Shown: piece by piece, positions 40,614-50,986 of the stretch
Numbering within the stretch: position 1 is the first letter of the stretch
Layout of the letters: each line of letters opens with the position of its first letter
The notes under the pieces: model-generated
What the model was told of the DNA's origin: nothing
Seen by the model: the letters and a program-made list of their open reading frames with translations, nothing else
The model's database searches: none
From: Flavipsychrobacter stenotrophus
GTDB taxonomy: Bacteria; Bacteroidota; Bacteroidia; Chitinophagales; Chitinophagaceae
NCBI RefSeq assembly: GCF_002954265.1
Contig: NZ_PPSL01000001.1
Location: forward strand, 806,001-870,000
DNA: 64,000 nt
Direction of reading: 5' to 3'
Program-made: the position numbers and the translations under genes

Positions 40614-41579
40614 CTACTTCTCCCTCTGCAACAAAAACTGCGCAAGTTCCAGCAACGGTTGCTTACGCTTAGATGGTATGGCTACGTCATCCAGAGATTG
40701 AAATGCCAGGTGCGAATAATGGGCTACAAGATCTCTGCAAAGTACATCAGCACCGGTAGCACTAAATAGTGCAAGCATAGATTTTACTTTATCGTCAGCA
40801 CTGCTGTTCAACAGATCTTCGATTTGTTTACGCTGACTAGCATCTGCATTTTGCAATGCCTTTACCAGCAGGAAGGTCTTTTTATTGGCAAGTATATCGC
40901 CACCATTCTGCTTGCCTATAACTTCTGCCACACCATAAGCATCCAGGTAATCGTCCTGCAGCTGGAAGGCGATACCCATGTTCTTACCAAACTCATAGAG
41001 TTTATTGGCACTATCACCCAATGCGCCACTTACCAGTGCCCCCATCTTCAGGCTGCAGGCCAGCAATACCGACGTTTTAAGCGTGATCATGTGTATGTAT
41101 TCATCGAGGGTCACATCCATACGGGTTTCAAAATCCATATCCAGCTGCTGCCCCTCACAAACCTCTATAGCTGTCTTATTAAATAACTGCATCACTGGTT
41201 GCAACGCTGTGTCGATATTGGCTAAGCTATGATAAGCATAGATACCCATAATGTCGCCGCACAATATACCAGATGTCAGTCCGTACTTGGCATGTATGGT
41301 TGGCTGCCCGCGACGTAGCGGTGCCTTGTCCATAATGTCATCATGTATCAATGTAAAGTTGTGAAACAGTTCTACACCTATTGCCGCATGCCAAGCATCT
41401 TCATTGATCTCCATAAACAGCTCATTGGCCATCAGGCATACCACAGGCCTTATGCGCTTTCCACCCAATGCCAGCAAATAACGGCATGGATCGTATATGG
41501 TCGCCGGAGATTCAGGAAATGGCAATGTTGTGGTGAAGCGGTGTTCAAACTGAGCTACTAGATCGGTAAATGATTGCAT
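40614..41579 (-). CDS. Polyprenyl (farnesyl/geranylgeranyl-type) diphosphate synthase
   Basis: 321 residues, trans-isoprenyl synthase fold. First Asp-rich motif is in LIHDDIMDKAPLRRGQPT and the second in QLQDDYLDAYG, both intact. It condenses isopentenyl diphosphate onto an allylic primer for quinone or carotenoid precursors. Product chain length cannot be set from here. Downstream of rnr and divided from it by a terminator. Confidence 0.92.
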   Translation of the reverse strand: MQSFTDLVAQFEHRFTTTLPFPESPATIYDPCRYLLALGGKRIRPVVCLMANELFMEINEDAWHAAIGVELFHNFTLIHDDIMDKAPLRRGQPTIHAKYGLTSGILCGDIMGIYAYHSLANIDTALQPVMQLFNKTAIEVCEGQQLDMDFETRMDVTLDEYIHMITLKTSVLLACSLKMGALVSGALGDSANKLYEFGKNMGIAFQLQDDYLDAYGVAEVIGKQNGGDILANKKTFLLVKALQNADASQRKQIEDLLNSSADDKVKSMLALFSATGADVLCRDLVAHYSHLAFQSLDDVAIPSKRKQPLLELAQFLLQREK

Positions 41580-41626
41580 GTGGTCCTTTTACTGTTATTT
41601 GTCGTCAAAAGTAAAAATTACATTTA

Positions 41627-41673
41627 AGAAAAAGCCAACAACGATATACATTATATCCTTGTTGGCTTTTTCT
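41627..41673 (-). terminator. Terminator after rnr
   Basis: AGAAAAAGCCAACAA (41627-41641) pairs with TTGTTGGCTTTTTCT (41659-41673), a 15-base perfect stem. Confidence 0.8.
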
Positions 41674-41690
41674 ATTACATATTTATAAGA

Positions 41691-43823
41691 TTACTTCTTT
41701 TTATTCTTCCTGTCTATCCTTCCGGCGGCACCTTTCTTACCACCACCACCACCCGGGCGGCTCGGTTGTGGTCGACCAGATTGTGGCCTGCCCGATGATG
41801 GTCCGCGGCCTGCATCCCCTCTTGCGGGGCGACTGGCTGCAGCATACTTAGACCGGGTGATTCCAGGCATCTCCATAATGGTGAAATCTATCTGGCGTTT
41901 ATCCAGGTTGGCAGATACCACCTTTATCATCACCTTATCACCCATTGCAAAACGCAGGTTGGTACTGCGCCCCACCAATGCATATTCATTCTCTACAAAA
42001 AGGAAATCATCAAACTCGGCAAGGTCATTAGAGGATACCATACCCTCACACTTGTGCGCTACCGTCTCTGCCCAGAAACCATACTGGCTCACGCCGCTGA
42101 TCACTGCTTCAAAGTCCTCACCCACATAGTCCTGCATGTATTCCACCTGCTTGTATTTGTTGGCACTGCGTTCACAATCCATAGCCCTGCGCTCTTGGTC
42201 ACTGCAATGCGAGCATTGCACTTCAAGATCCTTTATAGGCTCTATCTTATTTTCCAGGCACTGCTGTAAAATACGGTGCACCAACACATCCGGGTAACGG
42301 CGTATTGGCGATGTAAAGTGGCAATAGTCTTTAAAACCAAGTCCGTAGTGACCAATATTCTCAGTTGTATATATTGCCTTAGACATGGTACGTATACCCA
42401 ACTGCTCCAGCACATGCTGCTCGGGTTTGCCCTGCACCGCTTCCAGCATACTGTTGAAAGACTTAGCCACCGCCTCAATAGTGCTGAAATCGAATTTGAT
42501 ACCAAATCGACCTGCATATAATGCAAACATCTTCAGCTTATCCTGGTCAGGCTCATCATGTATACGATAAGGGAATGGTACAGGCTTGTCTTTAAATGTA
42601 ATGCCCGACACATACTCCGCTACCGACCTATTAGCCAGTAGCATAAGCTCTTCAATAAGCTTATGCGCCTCTTTACTTTCCTTAATAACAATCCCAATCG
42701 GTTTGCCGTTTTCATCCAGCTTAAACCTGATTTCCTGAGACGAGAAGTTAATAGCACCTGCCTTAAAACGGTCTGCACGCAGACTCTGTGCTATACCATT
42801 AAGTATATGTATCACTTCCTTATGATCACCTTCCGCTCCTTCTATGATCTCCTGCACATCTTCATAGCTGAATCTGCGATCGGAGTGAATAAGCGTTTTA
42901 CCTAACCAGGTATCTCTTACTGCTCCCTTGCCATTGATCTGGAATATTGCGGAGAAGGTATATTTATCTTCGTTCGGACGAAGCGAGCACAGTTCATTAC
43001 TCAATCGCTCCGGCAACATTGGCAATACCCTATCCGGCAGATACACACTGGTTGCTCTTTTATAAGCTTCCTTATCCAGTGCCGATCCGGCTTCTATAAA
43101 GTGGCTCACATCGGCAATGTGCACACCTACTTCAAACCATCCATCGTCAAGCGGCTTGAAAGATATAGCATCATCAAAGTCCTTAGCATCAACAGGATCT
43201 ATAGTCATTGTAAGAATGCCGCGCATATCTCTACGCTTGGCTATCTCATCCTTATCTATAGTTTCAGAATACCTTGCGGCATCTTCCAGTACCTCATCAG
43301 GAAATGTAAGTGGGAATCCGTTTTCAGTAAGAATAGATTGCATTGCAATCTCATTCATAGATTCATTAGTGAGGATGCTGGTTATCTCCCCTACCGGGTT
43401 CTTAGCCTTTCCGTTCCAGTCTGTAACTTTCGCTATAGCCTTATCTCCTTCCTTCGCACCATTAAGGCCCGAAAGTGGTATGAATATATCTACCGGCATT
43501 CTTTCGCTGTCAGGTATCAGAAAGCCAAAATGCTCATGAACCTGCACTCTGCCGCTAAACTCAGATTGTTTGCGGTGAATGACCTTAGTTATTGTCCCTT
43601 CTTGTCTTTTGTTATTGTCTGCGTAGCCGTGTACTTCTACTGTAACTGTATCCCCGTTCAGGGCATTACCCATGTGCTCTCGCTTTACTATGATGTCTTT
43701 CGCCTGACCTTCAACCACCACAAAACCCATACCTCCTCGTGAAATTTCCAGTTTTCCTGTATAAGAGCTTTTGATTGAACTGTTGTCCTTGTTGTTCTTT
43801 TTTGGATTTGTTCTTTTATTCAT
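41691..43823 (-). CDS. rnr: Ribonuclease R
   Basis: 710 residues. Order: cold-shock-like domains (about 20-170), RNB catalytic domain with DPVDAKDFDDAISF (catalytic Asp residues), then an S1 domain (about 590-670, FEAVISGVSQYGFWAE). The tail after about 675 is low complexity, rich in Gly, Arg, Pro and Lys (RPQSGRPQPSRPGGGGGKKG), typical for RNase R RNA-binding ends. It degrades structured RNA 3' to 5'. Confidence 0.95.
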   Translation of the reverse strand: MNKRTNPKKNNKDNSSIKSSYTGKLEISRGGMGFVVVEGQAKDIIVKREHMGNALNGDTVTVEVHGYADNNKRQEGTITKVIHRKQSEFSGRVQVHEHFGFLIPDSERMPVDIFIPLSGLNGAKEGDKAIAKVTDWNGKAKNPVGEITSILTNESMNEIAMQSILTENGFPLTFPDEVLEDAARYSETIDKDEIAKRRDMRGILTMTIDPVDAKDFDDAISFKPLDDGWFEVGVHIADVSHFIEAGSALDKEAYKRATSVYLPDRVLPMLPERLSNELCSLRPNEDKYTFSAIFQINGKGAVRDTWLGKTLIHSDRRFSYEDVQEIIEGAEGDHKEVIHILNGIAQSLRADRFKAGAINFSSQEIRFKLDENGKPIGIVIKESKEAHKLIEELMLLANRSVAEYVSGITFKDKPVPFPYRIHDEPDQDKLKMFALYAGRFGIKFDFSTIEAVAKSFNSMLEAVQGKPEQHVLEQLGIRTMSKAIYTTENIGHYGLGFKDYCHFTSPIRRYPDVLVHRILQQCLENKIEPIKDLEVQCSHCSDQERRAMDCERSANKYKQVEYMQDYVGEDFEAVISGVSQYGFWAETVAHKCEGMVSSNDLAEFDDFLFVENEYALVGRSTNLRFAMGDKVMIKVVSANLDKRQIDFTIMEMPGITRSKYAAASRPARGDAGRGPSSGRPQSGRPQPSRPGGGGGKKGAAGRIDRKNKKK

Positions 43824-44318
43824 TAATTCAATTTAGTGTAGATGGTGATTTAATTGCCATCAAGTTTAGTGATTATCTATTCTATAATGCAAGGCGCAAA
43901 ATCTGCGAATAATGGATTATTTAAAGACTTGTGCTACAAAGCAGAAATGAAATAGAATTAGTGAAAATTGGTTATATTTATTTTGCAGCCTTCTCTAATC
44001 GTACTAAAGATAATAAAAAAATTGTTTATTGAGCTAGTAGCCCATTAGCTCTATGATATATTTAACAATTTGGCAATCTTCCAAAACCCTCTGACCATCA
44101 AGACAGAGTACTCAATGTCACGTATTCCCTCTACAATTCTTGAGTTTTTAGCAGAAAAAAACATTAACTATATCCATAACGCATAAAGATCATTAACAAA
44201 TTTAAACACCTGAAAAGTGCCTCCGAATCAAACTTTAAACATTTGTTGACGTTTCACTTATTATTTTTGAAAAGTGGAAAAGATATGCGCGACAGAATTT
44301 AATGCTAAAAGTCACTGG
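43824..44318. other. Intergenic tract between rnr and the TlpA-like gene
   Basis: About 495 AT-rich bases between divergent genes with no gene visible. The promoter of the TlpA-like gene lies at its right end: TTTG (44242-44245) and TATTTTTG (44262-44269), 16 bases apart. Confidence 0.5.
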
Positions 44319-45455
44319 ATGAAATATAAACATTTACTATTCTTTCTTATTGTTTCGGGATTTTTTGCATCATGTGGTAGTGGTAGCCGCAAGTTTACTA
44401 TTGCGGGCAGTATTACTGGAATGCCTGAACAAACAGTGATTTTGGAACAGCTCAACGCTAACGACGTCATCACAATTGTTGACTCTCAGCGTTCTGATAA
44501 CAAGGGCAATTTCGAGATCGCTGGCGTATCGCCCGAACCGGGCTTATACAGGTTGCATTTCGCAAAAAACAAATTCATCCTACTGTCTGTTGATAAAGGA
44601 AGTATTAAAATAAATGGCGACTGGAACACTATCGAGAACTACAACGTAACTGGTTCTGCAAGTTCTGAAAGTCTGAAAAAATTTATTGTATCGATTAGGG
44701 AACATCTCCGCGATATCAATACCATGACTATGGTTATTGATACCCTGCAGGCAAAAGGCAATGATAGCTTGCTGCAGGTTGCAAAGAAAGAATTTCAGGA
44801 TGTTCAGTTCAATTTCACGGAGTATGTAGAAATCTATGCAGATACTACCAGATCTGAACCTAACGCTGTGTTTGCTGCACGTATGCTCAACGCAAATACC
44901 GAATTCAACTACTTGGAAACATTTGCACAGAGTCTGGGTCGCAAATATCCGGGTACTAAAATGACCAAAGATTATGCTGAGTACTATGCTAAGTTAGATC
45001 TCAGATCTCATCAGCAAAAAGCAGAACCTGGTCGTATCGATGTAGGCGCAATGGCTCCGGACATTAAGCTGCAAACACTTGATGGCAAAGAAGCATCATT
45101 GTCTTCACTAAGAGGAAAATTCGTATTGCTCGATTTCTGGGCTTCTTGGTGTCGCCCTTGCCGTGCAGAAAATCCTAATGTAGTTGCTGCATACAATAAA
45201 TACAAGGATAAGAATTTCACCATCTTCAGCGTATCTCTCGATAACCAGAAAGACAAGTGGGAGCAAGCTGTAAAAGATGACGGACTTACATGGACGCAGG
45301 TAAGCGATCTGAAAGGCTGGAGCTCCGATGCTGCTCGTATGTACGGCGTTCAATCTATCCCCTTCAACTACCTCATTGATCCTAACGGCAAGATAGTAGC
45401 TCGCGATCTTCGCGGCGAACAACTGGAGATAATCCTTAAGCAAACGATCAAGTAA
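44319..45455 (+). CDS. TlpA-like thiol-disulfide oxidoreductase lipoprotein (DUF4369 + thioredoxin)
   Basis: 378 residues from ATG 44319, lipobox FFASC. The N-terminal ~110 residues match DUF4369 (FTIAGSITGMPEQTVILEQLN...). Residues about 245-378 are AhpC/TSA-thioredoxin-like with the redox site WASWCRPCRAEN and the cis-Pro loop QSIPFNYLID. It likely reduces periplasmic disulfides. Single gene ended by a strong terminator. Confidence 0.88.
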   Translation: MKYKHLLFFLIVSGFFASCGSGSRKFTIAGSITGMPEQTVILEQLNANDVITIVDSQRSDNKGNFEIAGVSPEPGLYRLHFAKNKFILLSVDKGSIKINGDWNTIENYNVTGSASSESLKKFIVSIREHLRDINTMTMVIDTLQAKGNDSLLQVAKKEFQDVQFNFTEYVEIYADTTRSEPNAVFAARMLNANTEFNYLETFAQSLGRKYPGTKMTKDYAEYYAKLDLRSHQQKAEPGRIDVGAMAPDIKLQTLDGKEASLSSLRGKFVLLDFWASWCRPCRAENPNVVAAYNKYKDKNFTIFSVSLDNQKDKWEQAVKDDGLTWTQVSDLKGWSSDAARMYGVQSIPFNYLIDPNGKIVARDLRGEQLEIILKQTIK

Positions 45456-45473
45456 AATGACTGATATTCTCAA

Positions 45474-45506
45474 TAGTAAAGGGCGGCAAATTGCCGCCCT
45501 TTACTA
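45474..45506. terminator. Bidirectional terminator
   Basis: TAGTAAAGGGCGGC (45474-45487) pairs exactly with GCCGCCCTTTACTA (45493-45506), loop AAATT; it separates convergent genes. Confidence 0.85.
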
Positions 45507-45677
45507 TTTCTGACCGTTAATGCATTTTCATTATAAACGATCTTATCCGGGCCTTACTTCCAATTGTTTCACTTGTTCTCTACTCCCATGTAAGGGTCAT
45601 AGCAAAAGCGCATAGCATAATGTCTTATCAATAACCCGAACAATCCTTACCTTTTTATTCTTTAAAATCAATCCTTA

Positions 45678-46463
45678 TTAATTCACCAGCACACTCTTAC
45701 TGCTCACAGTGTGTGCACTAAAGTATCCCAGTGCCCCACCAACTATATTAGACTGCGGATTGGACGGAGTCGCAGCATTTTGGTTCTTGGTCTGTTGTAG
45801 TGTAAAGTAGTATTGATACATTGCTGAATCGATACACTGCATGGCTATAGTAAGGTAATCACCTGTTTTCAATTCACTTTCTCCTCCGCCTCTGCTCAGC
45901 ACCTGGTCTATCACCTGGCCATTTCTCAACTCATCGCTTCTTATATAGACGTTGTTAGTGAGCACGCTATTTTTGTATTCAGCAAAGTAATAGTAATTAC
46001 CCGTGACAGCGGGATCAGTATAAACGATCGCCCCTCTGGTATTGCCAAATACAGATTTGGAAATATAGAGGCTATCCAATGTTACCGGCAGCGGCATAGT
46101 GCAGGTAGAAGTGAATACTTTACTATCAGACTTTACATAAAGCTGGTACGTATGCCCCGGCACACCGGTCATAGATATAGTAGTATAATAACCTGCAGCA
46201 CCTTCCTGCAAGGTATCGGTTATGCCTGCTGTGGCGTCAGTTACTGTGACAAGGGCACCACTCACAGCCGGGAAGACATTAGAACTCTCGAAGCTTACCG
46301 TCTTAGATAACTTTATCGTCTGTGGCCCGGCCTGGTTACTTATGTTGCCTTCAACAACGTATTTAGGATCGGCTGAGTTAAGATCTATATGTATCACCTT
46401 CTGGCAAGAAGGAAATATGAATGATGCGATTGCTACTATATAAATTATATGATTGCGTTTCAT
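45678..46463 (-). CDS. DUF4249 lipoprotein, partner of TonB receptor
   Basis: 261 residues, lipobox SFIFPSC (Cys 20). Beta-rich with DUF4249 marks: YVVEGNISNQAGPQTIKLSKTVSF, GALVTVTDA, YYTTISMTGVPGHTYQLYV. Genes of this kind routinely follow a TonB-dependent receptor with a carboxypeptidase-like domain, as here, 20 bases after it. Likely a surface-exposed partner in uptake. Substrate unknown. Confidence 0.85.
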   Translation of the reverse strand: MKRNHIIYIVAIASFIFPSCQKVIHIDLNSADPKYVVEGNISNQAGPQTIKLSKTVSFESSNVFPAVSGALVTVTDATAGITDTLQEGAAGYYTTISMTGVPGHTYQLYVKSDSKVFTSTCTMPLPVTLDSLYISKSVFGNTRGAIVYTDPAVTGNYYYFAEYKNSVLTNNVYIRSDELRNGQVIDQVLSRGGGESELKTGDYLTIAMQCIDSAMYQYYFTLQQTKNQNAATPSNPQSNIVGGALGYFSAHTVSSKSVLVN

Positions 46464-46483
46464 TATTAGAATTGTTAGAGGGC

Positions 46484-48814
46484 TTAGAATTTGAAATTAT
46501 ACGATACTGATGGTACAAAACGGAACAGTGCTGTTTGCAATGCCTGCGTCTTAGACGCGTCATTAGGGTCGTCCTGGAAGGTGATGATATATGGATTCTG
46601 CTGCCCGTATGCATTATAGACACTAAACGATATTTCTGACGTGAAGTGCTTTCTGTGCGCAAGCTGGCGCGTAGCACCAAAATCCAGCCTGTTATACGAT
46701 GGCATACGATAGCCATTCCTTTCGGTGTAATAAAACACCGTTTGATTATTAATGTTGTACTTGCCGCTTGGGAAGGAAACCGCGTCACCTGTATAATAGA
46801 CGAATGACGATGACAATGTCCATTTCTTATTCACCTCATACACTGCTACTACCGATAGGTTGTGCGTGCGGTCCTGGCGGGCATTGTACCATTGGTTATT
46901 ATTAATGCCGTTTATCTGCGTTTCAGTTTTTGACAGAGTGTAAGAGATCCATCCTGTAAACTTGCCCTGTGTCTTGTGAGCAGAAAACTCCAATCCATAT
47001 GCCCTACCCTGACCAAACAGCAACTTAGGCTCTATAGCGTCATTATTCAGCACATTCGCTCCATCTTTATAATCTATCTGGTTCTGACTGTATTTATAAT
47101 AGCCTTCCACACTCAGCTCATACATATTGTTCTTAAAATTGCGGAAATACCCCAATGAACCAAGGTCGGCAATTTCAGGCTTAATAATGTTGTTGGTGGC
47201 TACCCACTTGTCAGTAGGGTTGCTGCTGGTAGAGTTAGATATAAGGTGCAGCGATTGTGTATTACGTGTATAAGCAGCCTTTAAAGATGAATTCTCATTG
47301 AGCGTATAGCTGGCAGAGAAACGTGGTTCGGGATTGATGTAGTTCTTTACTACATCACTTTTACCATATTTCAAGGTATCTTTTATAGCGCCCTTTGCAT
47401 CCAGCTCATACATTTCCGATCCGCCAAATACTGTAAATATGCTCAACCTTATACCGTAGTCTATGTTCCACCGTGAATTCGGCTTCCACGCGTTGGATAT
47501 ATAAATGCCGTTTTCCCAGGTGTGGTTATCAGGCTTGCCAACCGTTGTAATATTGGCACCCGTAATAGTACCCGGGGTAATAGTATGATAAATTGAACTA
47601 AACCCAACGCGAATGGTATTCTTAGGATTAGAGAAATAGTCCAGCTCTTCCTTCAGGTTCCAGTCGCGTATCTCGGAATGGATCTTTGCGGAAAATCCTG
47701 AATTATTTACGTTGATATTATAATTATAGTCGCTAAAAATAAGAGAAGTGTTCGAGAACAACTTCGGACTTATCAGGTGGTTCCAGCGCAGGGTTCCGGT
47801 GGCATTACCCCAGTTGATGCCAAAGACACTGCCCAAGCCCAACTGGTCTTTACCAAAATAACCCGACAGAAATAACCGGTCTTTGTCTGATAGTTTGTAA
47901 TTGAACTTAGTATTCAGATCATAAAAGTAAAGACGTGAGCGGTTAATATTGGTATCGGGCGAGAGACCAAGGAATATATCTGCATAGGTGCGGCGACCGC
48001 TAATAAGGAACGAACCTTTGTCTTTTACTATTGGTCCTTCTACTGCCAGCTTAGATGATATAAGCCCAATTCCCCCCGATACATGATATTCTTTATCGTT
48101 GCCATCATTCATCTTCACATCCATAACCGACGACAATCTACCACCAAACTGGGCAGGCGCAGTTCCTTTATATAAGGTCACGTCTTTCAGTGCATCAGAG
48201 TTGAACGTAGAGAAAAAGCCCAGCAAGTGAGAAGGGTTATAAACAATAGCCTCATCCAGCAATATCAGGTTCTGATCTACGGCACCGCCACGCACATAAA
48301 AACCACTGTTACCATCCCCCGCCGATTCTACACCTGGCAGCAGCTGCACGATCTTCATTACATCCCTTTCTCCAAATAGTACCGGCAATGCCTTCATCTC
48401 CTGCACATTCAGCTTGGTCATACCCATTTGTGCATTTCTTACATTGCTCAGCTTACTGCTCACCACCACCTCTTTCAGTTGCCTGTCCTCAGGTTCTGCA
48501 ATTATATCCAGCTTGGTGTTTTTATCCAGCGTCACAGGTATCTCCTGCATGTTATAGCTCACGTAGCGGAACAGCAGTTTATAATCTCCTTTGGGTAGGG
48601 TCAGCGAATAATAGCCATACTCATTGGTCACCACGCCTATAGTAGGGTCATTGACCACAACCAATGTGGCACCTATCAGCGCTTCCCCACTCTTTTTATC
48701 TTTAATGGTTCCACTTACGGTAAACTTTTGTGCTGAGGCAATGATGGAAGAAAAAATGAACACTAATGTGAACATGTACCTTACAGTGGTACCAATACTT
48801 CTTTGATATGTCAT
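46484..48814 (-). CDS. TonB-dependent receptor with carboxypeptidase-like plug leader
   Basis: 776 residues from ATG 48814 (an ATG at 48844 would precede the signal). Signal about 1-27, then a carboxypeptidase-D-like domain (VSGTIKDKKSGEALIGATLVV...), plug (GGGD-type stretch GVESAGDGNSGFYVRGG) and a 22-strand-type barrel ending in aromatic F (SYNFKF). It imports an unknown ligand with TonB energy. Operon with DUF4249. Confidence 0.9.
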   Translation of the reverse strand: MTYQRSIGTTVRYMFTLVFIFSSIIASAQKFTVSGTIKDKKSGEALIGATLVVVNDPTIGVVTNEYGYYSLTLPKGDYKLLFRYVSYNMQEIPVTLDKNTKLDIIAEPEDRQLKEVVVSSKLSNVRNAQMGMTKLNVQEMKALPVLFGERDVMKIVQLLPGVESAGDGNSGFYVRGGAVDQNLILLDEAIVYNPSHLLGFFSTFNSDALKDVTLYKGTAPAQFGGRLSSVMDVKMNDGNDKEYHVSGGIGLISSKLAVEGPIVKDKGSFLISGRRTYADIFLGLSPDTNINRSRLYFYDLNTKFNYKLSDKDRLFLSGYFGKDQLGLGSVFGINWGNATGTLRWNHLISPKLFSNTSLIFSDYNYNINVNNSGFSAKIHSEIRDWNLKEELDYFSNPKNTIRVGFSSIYHTITPGTITGANITTVGKPDNHTWENGIYISNAWKPNSRWNIDYGIRLSIFTVFGGSEMYELDAKGAIKDTLKYGKSDVVKNYINPEPRFSASYTLNENSSLKAAYTRNTQSLHLISNSTSSNPTDKWVATNNIIKPEIADLGSLGYFRNFKNNMYELSVEGYYKYSQNQIDYKDGANVLNNDAIEPKLLFGQGRAYGLEFSAHKTQGKFTGWISYTLSKTETQINGINNNQWYNARQDRTHNLSVVAVYEVNKKWTLSSSFVYYTGDAVSFPSGKYNINNQTVFYYTERNGYRMPSYNRLDFGATRQLAHRKHFTSEISFSVYNAYGQQNPYIITFQDDPNDASKTQALQTALFRFVPSVSYNFKF

Positions 48815-49176
48815 GGATGGATGTTGTGTGCTTTGGTGCTGCAATTTATTGTTATAATCAGTTATTTATGAGGCGTTTCAATTATGGTGTTGTTAAAGTT
48901 ACAGGGGCTGTTGCACCGGTGTTGTAGTAATAGACAACCCAGATTAGCTATACCCCCACGCCGCGCTAAAAAATATTTCCTTTTTTTCATCGCCTGCTCT
49001 TCTCTTGGTTTTTCTCACTTCAACAGCATCTCTCAGTCGTTATTACAATCCGGCAAATATATTACGCTTGCAGACTTTGTAGAAAGTGCTATCGGTAAGC
49101 AGCGGCAATAAGCAGGTAAAGACATATACATAAATACCCCAACATTCATTACCTTCAATTTTAAATTATTATATTC
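48815..49176. other. Intergenic tract upstream of the TonB receptor
   Basis: About 360 bases between divergent genes. A 75-codon plus-strand frame (48884-49111) has no coding character and no start signal. I see no terminators or repeats here. Confidence 0.5.
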
Positions 49177-49557
49177 ATGAAGTATATTATACCAATCATC
49201 ATTATTGCGTTAGTTTTCGCAGGATGTAGGAACGCCACCACAGTAGCTTCACTAAAGGGCAAATGGATATTGTTTGCTGTAGCGCCTACCGATACTAATT
49301 CAAAAGACTCAACAGGAAATCTCGGTTTAGCTCTGCTATCCATTAGTGTAGCAATAAATGGCTCAGACACTTTCGATTTCTCATCCGACAGTTTTTATAC
49401 AAACAAAGACACAAAGGGAACCTATCACACAAATGGCACTTCTATATACTTCAACAACAATGGCCAAATGGATACTTTCAACTATTCAATGATCAACGAC
49501 ACCCTCTCTCTCAGGAGTAGAGAAAAGTACCTGTTGCAATTGAAGAAAATTAAATAG
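49177..49557 (+). CDS. Small lipoprotein, lipocalin-like
   Basis: 126 residues with lipobox ALVFAGC (Cys 17), then LKGKWILFAVAPTDTN, and GTYHTNGTSIYFNNNGQMDTFNYSMINDTLSL, reminiscent of small lipocalin-like Bacteroidota lipoproteins. No partner. Confidence 0.65.
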   Translation: MKYIIPIIIIALVFAGCRNATTVASLKGKWILFAVAPTDTNSKDSTGNLGLALLSISVAINGSDTFDFSSDSFYTNKDTKGTYHTNGTSIYFNNNGQMDTFNYSMINDTLSLRSREKYLLQLKKIK

Positions 49558-49659
49558 CTGACAATCAACAGCAGTGGCGCCCAGGCAATTATTTAATAGA
49601 GTTCAATGCAACAAGTGTAAATAAGTATCTATATTTTTGCGCCCCATTAAATAGTTACC

Positions 49660-50946
49660 ATGACAGTTCCACGCAAAGCCGCGCTTAGTTTTATATTCAT
49701 CACCATTCTTATAGATGTTATAGGTTTAGGTATCATAATACCAGTACTTCCTTCTCTTATTAAGCAACTTACCGGTGGCGACCTGGCCCATGCTGCCAAA
49801 TATAATAGCTGGTTGCTATTCGCCTATGCCAGCATGCAGTTTTTGTTTTCACCGCTTATTGGGTCGCTAAGTGATAAGTATGGCCGCCGTCCCATCTTGC
49901 TTTTCTCTCTCTTCGGACTGGGAGTTGATTACATATTCATGGCATTTTCGCCAACATTATTGTTGTTATTTATAGGTCGTATAGTAGCGGGTATTGCAGG
50001 TGCCAGCTTCACTACGGCCACAGCCTACATTGCCGATATCAGTACGCCCGAAAAGCGAGCACAGAACTTTGGTATGGTTGGCGCTGCATTCGGCTTAGGC
50101 TTTATCATTGGTCCGTTAATGGGTACTTTATTTAGTATTTGGGGTAAGCACATTGGTCATACTGGTGCATTTGACTGGGAACTAAGATTGCCATTTATGG
50201 CTGCTGCTGCATTCAGCCTGCTCAACCTTTTATATGGCTATTTCGTGTTGCCTGAGTCACTACTTAAAGAAAACAGGCGCGATATAGACATAAAAAAAGC
50301 CAATCCCATTAGTTCACTAAAGCACTTGCGCCGCTACCCTATTATATCTGGGCTGGTGGTATCGTACTTCTGTATTTACCTTGCAAGCCATGCTGTGCAG
50401 TCCAACTGGTCGTTCTATACCATGTACAAGTTCAACTGGGATATTAAGATGGTAGGTATATCTCTGGCTGTAGTTGGTGTACTTGTTGCCATAGTACAGG
50501 GCGGACTAATACGCTTCACCATACCAAAACTGGGTGAAAAGAACTCGGTATATATAGGTTTTGCGCTCTATGCAGTTGGACTGGTTCTCTTTGCATTTGC
50601 CAACCAAGGGTGGATGATGTTTGTATTCCTGATCCCATATTGTTTGGGTGGCCTGGGCGGCCCTGCCTTACAGGGCATTATCTCCAATCAGGTTCCCGCA
50701 AATGAGCAGGGCGAACTACAGGGCGCACTAACCAGTCTGGTTAGCCTTACCTCCATCATTGGCCCACTTATCATGAACAACCTATTTGCGATATTTACCG
50801 CCAAAGAGGCTCCAATTGTGTTTCCCGGTATGCCATTCCTATTAGGTTTTGTGCTGGTCATAGCATCTATTTTATTTGCTATACCCTCATTAAGGCATTA
50901 CCACAGGTCGCTTACCCCTAATGAAAAGGCAGAAGCAGATGCATAA
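49660..50946 (+). CDS. MFS transporter, tetracycline-resistance-like
   Basis: 428 residues, twelve TM segments. MFS signature [24 protein letters not shown] after TM2 and the TetA-like start [23 protein letters not shown]. Probably a proton-driven exporter of a small drug-like compound; tetracycline resistance itself is not implied. Box TATTTTTG at 49632-49639 is its likely -7. Followed by the 50987 gene after 40 bases. Confidence 0.9.
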   Translation: MTVPRKAALSFIFITILIDVIGLGIIIPVLPSLIKQLTGGDLAHAAKYNSWLLFAYASMQFLFSPLIGSLSDKYGRRPILLFSLFGLGVDYIFMAFSPTLLLLFIGRIVAGIAGASFTTATAYIADISTPEKRAQNFGMVGAAFGLGFIIGPLMGTLFSIWGKHIGHTGAFDWELRLPFMAAAAFSLLNLLYGYFVLPESLLKENRRDIDIKKANPISSLKHLRRYPIISGLVVSYFCIYLASHAVQSNWSFYTMYKFNWDIKMVGISLAVVGVLVAIVQGGLIRFTIPKLGEKNSVYIGFALYAVGLVLFAFANQGWMMFVFLIPYCLGGLGGPALQGIISNQVPANEQGELQGALTSLVSLTSIIGPLIMNNLFAIFTAKEAPIVFPGMPFLLGFVLVIASILFAIPSLRHYHRSLTPNEKAEADA

Positions 50947-50986
50947 TAATAATATCTGTAATTTTATTGAAAATTAAATCGTTGTT

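Noticed and set aside
43101-43742. 213-codon plus-strand frame
   Set aside because: Antisense shadow of rnr.
48884-49111. 75-codon plus-strand frame
   Set aside because: Low-quality composition and no start signal; treated as intergenic.
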